DNA of 64,000 bases, from positions 310,001-374,000 of the forward strand of contig NZ_JAKWJU010000002.1 in the NCBI RefSeq assembly GCF_022524345.1, written 5' to 3'. Below the pieces are notes generated by a model. That model saw nothing but the letters and a program-made list of their open reading frames with translations, was not told where the DNA came from and did no database searches. Shown in pieces: positions 55,578 through 64,000 of this stretch (the first letter of the stretch is position 1; the number at the start of each line of letters is the position of its first letter). The stretch comes from Streptomyces marispadix (GTDB taxonomy: Bacteria; Actinomycetota; Actinomycetes; Streptomycetales; Streptomycetaceae). Made by a program: the position numbers and the translations under genes.

Positions 55578-55911
55578 ATCGCTCCCTGGGGTTGCAGCGG
55601 CTGCTGGCTATCAATGGGCGGACCGTCGGGGGCTGTGTTCGAGCACTTGCTCAAGCAGTCACTCGAGCAGGAGCCCCAAGCACGGTCCGCCGCCAGTTTA
55701 TCCATCTACGGCCGCATCCAATCACGTCGTCTCGAAGTTCGACACCAGCGTGACCTGCGTAACCCCGCTCCGGGAGGGTCCCGGGGCGCCCTTGACGGCT
55801 TCGCGGGACAGCGGCCGTCTCGTGACATACCACACAAGCCGGGCCGCCCGGAACCGTTCGTTCCGGGCGGTTGCCGAAGAGCTTTCCCGGCCGGGGAGAA
55901 CGCGGCCCCCG
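55578..55911. other. metK upstream region
   Basis: No gene. It contains a dyad-rich element at 55639-55670 (TCGAGCACTTGCTC followed by AAGCA and ACTCGAGCA), about 70 bp upstream of metK, which might be a regulatory site. The coaBC terminator lies at 55844-55870. No SAM-riboswitch core was recognised. Confidence 0.5.
55844..55870 (-). terminator. Terminator of coaBC
   Basis: CCGCCCGGAAC (55844-55854) pairs perfectly with GTTCCGGGCGG (55860-55870) around a 5-nt loop, 42 bp past the coaBC stop codon. Confidence 0.8.
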
Positions 55912-57135
55912 TCAGGGGAAACGCAGCACGACCAGGTCCCAAACCGTGTCCGAGAGCGCCTCTTTGGGGCCGTGCGGCACCGGGGTCTCGCTGCCGTCCG
56001 CGCCGAGCACCACCGCCTCGTTCTCCTCCGCGCCGAAAGTCTTCGTCTCCCCCACCTCGTTCACGACGAGGAGGTCGCACCGTTTGCGGGCGAGCTTGGT
56101 GCGGCCGTTGGCGAGTACGTCGTCGGTCTCGGCGGCGAAGCCGACGACGATCTGGCCCGCGCGGGGGCGATCCGTGGAGAGTTCGGCGAGGATGTCCGGA
56201 TTACGCACGAGAGCAAGCGGTTCCGGTTCGGCACCGGATTTTTTCTTGATCTTCGCAGGGGCGTAGACGGCGGGACGGAAGTCGGCGACGGCCGCGGCCA
56301 TCACGACGGCGTCGGCGTCCGCGGCGGCCTTGAGCACCGCCTCGCGAAGCTGTACGGCCGACTCCACGGGTACGACGTCCACACCCGCGGGGTCGGGCAG
56401 CGCGCTGTTCGCGGCGACCAGGGTGACGCGGGCGCCGCGTGCCGCCGCCGTACAGGCAAGCGCGTAACCCTGTTTCCCGGAGGAGCGGTTGCCCAAGTAC
56501 CGGACGGGGTCGAGCGGTTCACGCGTGCCGCCCGCGCTGACCACCACATGCCGCCCGGCGAGGTCGGCCGGGACCTCGGCGTTCGTTCGCGCCAGCACAC
56601 GCTTGCACAGCTCGAAGAGGCCCTCGGGGTCGGGAAAGCGGCCCTTGCCGGTGTCGGTGCCGGTGAGGCGGCCGACGGCGGGCTCGACGACGAGGCAGCC
56701 GCGGCGGCGCAGCGTGGCCACGTTCTCCTGAGTGGCGGGGTGCTCCCACATCTCGGTGTGCATCGCGGGGGCGAAGACCACCGGACATCGCGCGGTGAGA
56801 AGGGTGTTGGTGAGGAGGTCGTCGGCCAGGCCGTGCGCGGCCTTGGCGAGTACGTCCGCGGTAGCGGGCGCGACGACGACGAGGTCGGCGGACTGCCCGA
56901 TCCGCACATGCGGGACCTCGTGGACCGAGTCCCACACGTCGGTGGCCACCGGCTGCCCGGAGAGAGCCGCGAAGGTGGCGGCGCCGACGAAGTGCAGCGC
57001 GGAGTCCGTGGGCACCACCCGGGTCTCATGACCGCTCTCGGTCAGGCGGCGCAGCAGCTCGCACGCCTTGTAGGCGGCGATGCCGCCGGTGACTCCCAGT
57101 ACGACCCTGGGCCGCTCGTGCTGGCGCTGCTCCAT
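55912..57135 (-). CDS. coaBC: Bifunctional phosphopantothenoylcysteine decarboxylase / phosphopantothenate-cysteine ligase
   Basis: The 407-aa fusion has the CoaC flavoprotein domain (VVLGVTGGIAAYKACELLRRL, PATADVLAKAAHGLADDLLTN, FAPAMHTEMW) and the CoaB ligase domain (VVSAGGTREPLDPVRYLGNRSSGKQGYALA, AAAVADFRP, KIKK). It carries out two successive steps of coenzyme A synthesis. ATG 57135 is preceded by GAGAGGCGAG; the frame is open upstream to 57219 without similarity. It lies downstream of rpoZ with a strong terminator between them. Confidence 0.95.
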   Translation of the reverse strand: MEQRQHERPRVVLGVTGGIAAYKACELLRRLTESGHETRVVPTDSALHFVGAATFAALSGQPVATDVWDSVHEVPHVRIGQSADLVVVAPATADVLAKAAHGLADDLLTNTLLTARCPVVFAPAMHTEMWEHPATQENVATLRRRGCLVVEPAVGRLTGTDTGKGRFPDPEGLFELCKRVLARTNAEVPADLAGRHVVVSAGGTREPLDPVRYLGNRSSGKQGYALACTAAARGARVTLVAANSALPDPAGVDVVPVESAVQLREAVLKAAADADAVVMAAAVADFRPAVYAPAKIKKKSGAEPEPLALVRNPDILAELSTDRPRAGQIVVGFAAETDDVLANGRTKLARKRCDLLVVNEVGETKTFGAEENEAVVLGADGSETPVPHGPKEALSDTVWDLVVLRFP

Positions 57136-57216
57136 CGCTCGCCTCTCCCCACGCCACGCCCGCCGGTGCGGGCCGCCGGCCTGCTCTGCCTCTCCGCGTA
57201 CCCACACATGACACAC

Positions 57217-57249
57217 CACGGGCCCGGCAGCCGCGCTGCCGGGCCCGTG
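57217..57249 (-). terminator. Terminator of rpoZ
   Basis: CACGGGCCCGGCAGC (57217-57231) pairs perfectly with GCTGCCGGGCCCGTG (57235-57249), a 15-bp stem with a 3-nt loop, 13 bp past the rpoZ stop codon. Confidence 0.85.
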
Positions 57250-57262
57250 AAAGCCTTGCCGC

Positions 57263-57538
57263 CTACTGCGTGACCGGCACGTCGACGGCCTCGGAGGTCA
57301 GCAGCCCCGCGTTGATCTCGCGGAGAGCGATCGAGAGCGGCTTCTCGTGGACGTGGGTGTCGACCAGCGGGCCCACGTACTCGAGGAGGCCCTCACCGAG
57401 CTGCGAGTAGTACGCGTTGATCTGGCGCGCGCGCTTGGCGGCGTAGATCACCAGGCTGTACTTCGAGTCGGTGGCTTCGAGCAGCTCATCAATCGGCGGG
57501 TTGATGATGCCCTCGGGCGTGGAGATGGAAGAGGACAC
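57263..57538 (-). CDS. rpoZ: RNA polymerase omega subunit
   Basis: The 91-aa protein contains [31 protein letters not shown] and [13 protein letters not shown], the omega signature. It helps assemble RNA polymerase by binding beta-prime. It lies 46 bp downstream of gmk, the standard gmk-rpoZ pair. Confidence 0.97.
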   Translation of the reverse strand: MSSSISTPEGIINPPIDELLEATDSKYSLVIYAAKRARQINAYYSQLGEGLLEYVGPLVDTHVHEKPLSIALREINAGLLTSEAVDVPVTQ

Positions 57539-57584
57539 GCTCTGCCTTCCGGAGGGTTTGTGAAGGTCGGAAAAGATCGAAGAA

Positions 57585-58181
57585 TCAAGCGATCCGCATC
57601 AAGGCTAGCAGCTCGGCGCTGACGTCCTCGACCGAGGTATTGACAAGGGTGGTGTCGAACTCCTCCTCCGCGGCCAGCTCCGTGCGGGCCACCGCGAGGC
57701 GGCGGTCGATCACTTCGGGAGCTTCCGTACCGCGCCCGGTGAGGCGGCGCACCAGCTCCTGCCAGCTCGGCGGTGCGAGGAAGACGAGCCGTGCGGAGGG
57801 CATCGCCTGCTTCACCAGCCGCGCCCCCTGGAGGTCGATCTCCAGCAGTACGGGCTCGCCGCGCTCCAGATGCTCCAGTACGGCGCCGCGCGGTGTCCCG
57901 TAGCGGTTGCCCGCGAACTCGGCCCACTCCAGCAGCTCGCCGTTGGCGACCAGCTTGTCGAACTCCTCGTCGTCCACGAAGAAGTACTGCACTCCGTGCA
58001 CTTCGCCGGGACGCGGCCTGCGCGTCGTGGCGGACACCGACAGCCAGACCTCGGGATGGACCTTGCGCAGATGCGCGATGACCGTGCTCTTGCCGACGCC
58101 CGAAGGGCCGGAGAGCACGGTCAGCCGCGGCGTGCCGGCGGGAGGTTCGGGGGTGGCCCCCCGGGGGGCTGCTGTACTCAT
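57585..58181 (-). CDS. gmk: Guanylate kinase
   Basis: The 198-aa protein has the P-loop [31 protein letters not shown] and [14 protein letters not shown], all diagnostic of guanylate kinase (GMP + ATP to GDP + ADP). ATG 58181 (MSTAAPRG) gives the usual streptomycete length; the frame is open to 58244. Confidence 0.96.
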   Translation of the reverse strand: MSTAAPRGATPEPPAGTPRLTVLSGPSGVGKSTVIAHLRKVHPEVWLSVSATTRRPRPGEVHGVQYFFVDDEEFDKLVANGELLEWAEFAGNRYGTPRGAVLEHLERGEPVLLEIDLQGARLVKQAMPSARLVFLAPPSWQELVRRLTGRGTEAPEVIDRRLAVARTELAAEEEFDTTLVNTSVEDVSAELLALMRIA

Positions 58182-58218
58182 GCAGCGATTATCCCGGTTC
58201 TCGGCAGTGCCTTGCCAC

Positions 58219-58253
58219 CACGGCACCGCAGGCCGGAGGCCCACGGTGCCGTG
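58219..58253 (-). terminator. Terminator of mihF
   Basis: CACGGCACCG (58219-58228) and CGGTGCCGTG (58244-58253) form a 10-bp perfect stem with a 15-nt loop, 10 bp past the mihF stop codon. Confidence 0.7.
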
Positions 58254-58262
58254 TGGTACGGG

Positions 58263-58586
58263 TCAGGCGGACGCGCCGCCGAACTCCCGCTCCAGGGCGG
58301 CGATCTGGTTGGACCCGAGGCCGCGCACACGGCGGCTTTCGGAGATCCCCAGACGCTCCATGATCTGCTTGGCGCGGACCTTGCCGACGCCGGGCAGGCT
58401 TTCCAGGAGAGCGCTGACCTTCATCTTGCCGATGACGTCGTTCTCCTGGCCCTGTTTGATCACATCGTGCAGGGTCGCGCCGGAGTGCTTCAGCCGGTTC
58501 TTGACCTCGGCGCGCTCCCGGCGAGCCGCGGCGGCCTTTTCGAGCGCGGCTGCGCGCTGTTCAGGGGTAAGGGGCGGAAGAGCCAC
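58263..58586 (-). CDS. mihF: Actinobacterial integration host factor (sIHF/mIHF)
   Basis: The 107-aa protein has the helix-two-turn-helix core of actinobacterial IHF: VSALLESLPGVGKVRAKQIMERLGISESRRVRGLG. It is a nucleoid protein that bends DNA without strict sequence preference and, in Streptomyces, affects sporulation and antibiotic production. It lies between pyrF and gmk, as in S. coelicolor. Confidence 0.96.
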   Translation of the reverse strand: MALPPLTPEQRAAALEKAAAARRERAEVKNRLKHSGATLHDVIKQGQENDVIGKMKVSALLESLPGVGKVRAKQIMERLGISESRRVRGLGSNQIAALEREFGGASA

Positions 58587-58698
58587 GCCTACGTCACCTC
58601 AGTTAGAACTGTCGGAAATGGATTCGGTGAGGAACCTCGTGGCCCCGCAAGGCGCGGAGCCGTGCGAGCAACGCGCCTGTTCACGCTGCTCCCGACGG

Positions 58699-58727
58699 AG
58701 ACTAGCGGGCGACAGCGCCTGAGTCAG
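58699..58727 (-). promoter_or_regulatory. Possible mihF promoter
   Basis: On the minus strand CTGACT (58727-58722) and TAGTCT (58704-58699) are 17 bp apart, giving a leader of about 105 nt. The -35 match is modest. Confidence 0.35.
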
Positions 58728-59057
58728 CGAGAACTGCGGAAAAGTCCAGGTCAGACTCAAGTCGATCGGTACATACGGGGGCAAAACGGCACCAGTTTTT
58801 TGGTCAACTGCGCGTTTTTTCACCGGCGTCGGGGTTTCAACGCCGTATCGCCGCAGGTACGGAGGCGGTACGAGGCCCTGCGAGAAGCGCAGTCGTGTCC
58901 AGTCGCCGGGGGCGTGGAACGGGCGTGCGGCGGGCCAGATCCGGCCTCTGCACGAAGGCGCTTTCACCGGGTGTTCGTCGCGTAACGGACAGTTCGCGAC
59001 GCGGCTGCTCGTGGCTCTCCATGCCGCTCCTTCCCGACGGCCCGCCCGATACGCAAC

Positions 59058-59077
59058 GGGCCCTCCGGGAGGGGCCA
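59058..59077 (-). terminator. Hairpin downstream of pyrF
   Basis: GGGCCCTCC and GGGAGGGGCC can form a GC-rich stem with an imperfect middle, about 15 bp past the pyrF stop codon. Confidence 0.4.
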
Positions 59078-59091
59078 TTACATAAGGGGGC

Positions 59092-60018
59092 TCATCGATC
59101 TGCGGGGTGGCGCGCGACGGCGCCCGCGAGCTGTTCCGCCTCCCGGGCCGCGGCGTCGCGCAGCGCCCGCGCCGACGGTCCGTGTTGCAGCACTCCCCTG
59201 CTGATGCTGGGCAGAACGTTGCCCGCCGCCTCGCCGAACACCCGTGGAAGATCTGCGGCCGTGGCGCCCTGGGCGCCGATCCCCGGCGCGAGCAGCGGGC
59301 CGTTGATGTCGAGGCCGACGGGCGGGGCGCCCCGGCCTTCACCGTGTGCATTGCCCTGTGCGCTTTCCTCACTCCCCCCGAGAGCGGCACCGAGGGTGGC
59401 GCCCACGACCGCGCCGAAGGAGCCCAACGGCCGCTCTCCCCGGTTCTCCTCGGCGAGATGCGCCAGCACGGTCGCGGCGACGCTGCGGCCGTCCTCCCGT
59501 ACCGCGTGCTGCACTTCGGCACCTTCCGGGTTGGAGGTCAGAGCGAGGACGAAGAGGCCGCAGCCCTCGGCGCGCGCACGGTCCAACGCGGGGCGCAGCG
59601 ACCCGAATCCCAGATACGGGCTGACCGTCAGCGCATCCGAGAAGAGAGGAGAGGAAGGGTCGAGGAAGGCATCGGCGTAGGCGGCCATGGTCGAGCCGAT
59701 GTCGCCGCGCTTGGCGTCCATGACCACCAGCGCCCCGGCGGCGCGTGCTTCGGCGACGGCACGCTCCAGTACGGCGACGCCGCGCGAGCCGAACCGTTCG
59801 AAGAACGCGGACTGCGGCTTGAACGCGGCGACTCGGTCCGCCAGGGCCTCCACCACGGTGCGGGCGAACCGTTCGAGTCCGGCCACGTCGTCGCCCAGTC
59901 CCCAGGCGGCCAGCAGCGACGAGTGCGGGTCGATGCCGACGCACAGCGGGCCACGGGTGTCCATGGCCCGTCGCAGCCGTGCGCCGAAGGGTTCCGTGCC
60001 GGGGTTCGCGGTGCTCAT
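59092..60018 (-). CDS. pyrF: Orotidine 5'-phosphate decarboxylase
   Basis: The 308-aa protein is a type 2 OMP decarboxylase: CVGIDPHSSLL, FKPQSAFFERFG, the catalytic VMDAKRGDIGSTM and APGIGAQGAT. It carries out the last step of UMP synthesis. A Gly/Ser-rich insert (about residues 205-235) is longer than in most. ATG 60018 overlaps the pyrD stop codon (ATGA), so pyrD and pyrF are coupled. Confidence 0.95.
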   Translation of the reverse strand: MSTANPGTEPFGARLRRAMDTRGPLCVGIDPHSSLLAAWGLGDDVAGLERFARTVVEALADRVAAFKPQSAFFERFGSRGVAVLERAVAEARAAGALVVMDAKRGDIGSTMAAYADAFLDPSSPLFSDALTVSPYLGFGSLRPALDRARAEGCGLFVLALTSNPEGAEVQHAVREDGRSVAATVLAHLAEENRGERPLGSFGAVVGATLGAALGGSEESAQGNAHGEGRGAPPVGLDINGPLLAPGIGAQGATAADLPRVFGEAAGNVLPSISRGVLQHGPSARALRDAAAREAEQLAGAVARHPADR

Positions 60019-61142
60019 GCCGCCTCTGCCTCTCCGTGTGCCGCACCGACGGCGTCGGCGAGGGTCTCGTAGGGGCTGGCCGCGAGTCGTGCCGCCAGCC
60101 CCCGGTGAATTCGGCGGGCCCAGCCGGGGCCCTCGTAGACGAAAGCGCTGTAGCCCTGTACGAGGGTGGCGCCCGCGAGGATGCGCTGCCATGCGTCGTC
60201 GGCGGTGGTGATCCCGCCGACGCCGACGAGGGTGATCCGGCCGCCCACCCTCGCGTAGAGGCGCCGCAGCACCTCCAGCGACCGCTCGCGCAGCGGGGCT
60301 CCGGAGAGGCCGCCGGTCTCCGAGGTGAGGGAGGGTCCGGCGGTCAGGCCGAGTCCTTCGCGGGCGACGGTGGTGTTGGTGGCGATGACGCCGTCCAGGC
60401 CGAGTTCGACGGCGAGGTCGGCGACGGCGTCCACGTCCTCGTCGGCGAGGTCGGGTGCGATCTTCACCAGCAGCGGTACGCGGCGCTCGGTGACCGTCTC
60501 GTCCGCTGCCTCGCGCACGGCGCGCAGCAGCGGCCGCAGCGCCTCGGTGGCCTGGAAGGCGCGCAGCCCGGGGGTGTTGGGCGAGGAGACGTTGACGACG
60601 AGGTAGTCGGCGTACGGGGCGAGGCGCCGGGTGGAGGTCACGTAGTCGGCTACGGCCTCCTCCTCGGGGACGGCCTTGGTCTTGCCGATGTTGACGCCGA
60701 CCACGGGTCCGTCAGCCCTGCCGCTCCGGCGGGCGGCGCGGGCCGCGAGCCGGGAGGCGACGGCGGCGGAACCGTCGTTGTTGAACCCCATGCGGTTGAT
60801 CAGCGCCCGGTCCGGCACGAGCCGGAAGAGGCGCTTCGGCGGATTGCCGGGCTGCGGCTGCCCGGTGACGGTGCCGGTCTCGATGTGGGAGAAGCCGAGG
60901 AGCGCCAGGCCGTCGATGCCGTCCGCGTTCTTGTCGAAGCCCGCGGCAAGACCGAACGGCCCCGGCATGCGCAGTCCCAGGGCGTCGACCGTCAACTCCT
61001 CGTGGCGCGGGGCGAATCGGGCGGCGACCAGCGTCCGCGCCAGGGGCAGTCGCGCGGCCGCGCGGATCAGGGCGAAGGCCAGCCGGTGGGCCTTCTCCGG
61101 GTCCATCCGCGCGAGGACGGTCTTGAAGAGCAGGGGATACAT
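60015..61142 (-). CDS. pyrD: Dihydroorotate dehydrogenase, class 2 (quinone)
   Basis: The 375-aa protein has the class 2 layout: an N-terminal membrane-associating helix ([23 protein letters not shown]), [36 protein letters not shown], and FMN-site VGVGGI and [15 protein letters not shown]. It oxidises dihydroorotate with quinone in pyrimidine synthesis. ATG 61142 is the family start; the frame is open upstream through a repeat-rich spacer. It follows carB by 170 bp. Confidence 0.96.
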   Translation of the reverse strand: MYPLLFKTVLARMDPEKAHRLAFALIRAAARLPLARTLVAARFAPRHEELTVDALGLRMPGPFGLAAGFDKNADGIDGLALLGFSHIETGTVTGQPQPGNPPKRLFRLVPDRALINRMGFNNDGSAAVASRLAARAARRSGRADGPVVGVNIGKTKAVPEEEAVADYVTSTRRLAPYADYLVVNVSSPNTPGLRAFQATEALRPLLRAVREAADETVTERRVPLLVKIAPDLADEDVDAVADLAVELGLDGVIATNTTVAREGLGLTAGPSLTSETGGLSGAPLRERSLEVLRRLYARVGGRITLVGVGGITTADDAWQRILAGATLVQGYSAFVYEGPGWARRIHRGLAARLAASPYETLADAVGAAHGEAEAA

Positions 61143-61207
61143 GCGGGGCGTGCCTTCATGTGCGTACGTACGGGAAGTCGGCGGAACTCGGGCTGAGTCG
61201 GGCAGTC

Positions 61208-61258
61208 GGCGGTACGGGCGGTGCGGCGGTACGGGCGGTGCGGCGGTACGGGCGGTAC
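61208..61258. repeat. Three 17-bp tandem repeats between carB and pyrD
   Basis: GGCGGTACGGGCGGTGC is repeated at 61208-61224, 61225-61241 and 61242-61258 (the last with one change). It lies in the untranslated spacer of the pyrimidine operon. Function unknown. Confidence 0.9.
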
Positions 61259-61312
61259 GTGGGCGCGGGCCGGGGCGGCGGGGCAGGGCCCGCTCACCCC
61301 GGCCCGGTCCGC

Positions 61313-64000
<2,688 letters not shown>

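Larger units (their letters stand above)
58587..59091. other. Long mihF upstream region
   Basis: No gene is supported over 505 bp. It contains a predicted mihF promoter (58699-58727), a locally AT-rich patch with two T6 runs (58797-58802 and 58816-58821) and a hairpin near pyrF (59058-59077). Such a long spacer suits a heavily regulated nucleoid-protein gene. Confidence 0.5.

Noticed and set aside
55578..55720. SAM riboswitch in the metK leader
   Set aside because: No SAM-I, SAM-II or SAM-IV core sequence could be recognised; only short dyads are present.

Overview
High-GC, codon-position-biased actinomycete chromosome, most likely Streptomyces or a close relative. The right third carries the actinobacterial housekeeping order carB-pyrD-pyrF-mihF-gmk-rpoZ-coaBC-metK ... 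priA-fmt-rsmB. rpoZ, actinobacterial IHF, a helicase-motif-deficient PriA and rare TTA codons all fit that group.

Left part (1-9.1 kb): an L-rhamnose catabolic locus. A LacI-family regulator (partial) is divergent from rhaI, the aldolase/dehydrogenase rhaEW and lutABC, so rhamnose-derived lactaldehyde can be taken to lactate and pyruvate. A consensus-like promoter and a perfect LacI-type palindrome precede rhaI. A frameshifted questin-oxidase-family gene follows, bracketed by two tandem arrays with a 14-bp period.

9.3-25.6 kb: a macrodomain protein, a Tat-exported NamZ-type muramidase and GuaB1 GMP reductase. Then comes a glycolate/lactate locus (GntR regulator, lldP/glcA permease, glcF, glcE, glcD) with matching sequence boxes in front of gntR and glcD. 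A membrane redox cluster follows: a repeat lipoprotein, a NuoF-ferredoxin fusion and a di-heme ferric-reductase-like membrane protein, divergent from a PucR-type regulator.

25.8-33.5 kb: a secreted DUF1996 protein interrupted by a 66-bp tandem repeat, a DUF4142 protein, an acyl-CoA synthetase, an orphan KhtT-like subunit, a SorC regulator and rpe.

33.8-42.7 kb: a probable catabolic regulon: MatC-type permease, IclR regulator, glyoxylate aminotransferase, fused FAD/Fe-S 2-hydroxyacid dehydrogenase, CoA transferase and an atypical enoyl-CoA hydratase homologue. Two related 15-bp palindromes, one before the permease and one before the aminotransferase, tie it together. The substrate is unknown.

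42.8-64 kb: rsmB, fmt (with an apparent 1-base frameshift), a small HTH protein, priA, then a plus-strand island (48.95-54.26 kb) inserted between priA and metK, then the metK-to-carB housekeeping block. The island encodes an XRE/TPR-like regulator, a TIR-domain protein with a SARM1-like catalytic glutamate context, a STAND-like protein with a degenerate P-loop, and a two-helix membrane protein. The first three genes carry TTA codons, and the TIR and STAND-like proteins share a near-identical 13-residue HSGTGDQHNH-type motif. This island is the best candidate here for an undescribed signalling or immunity system.
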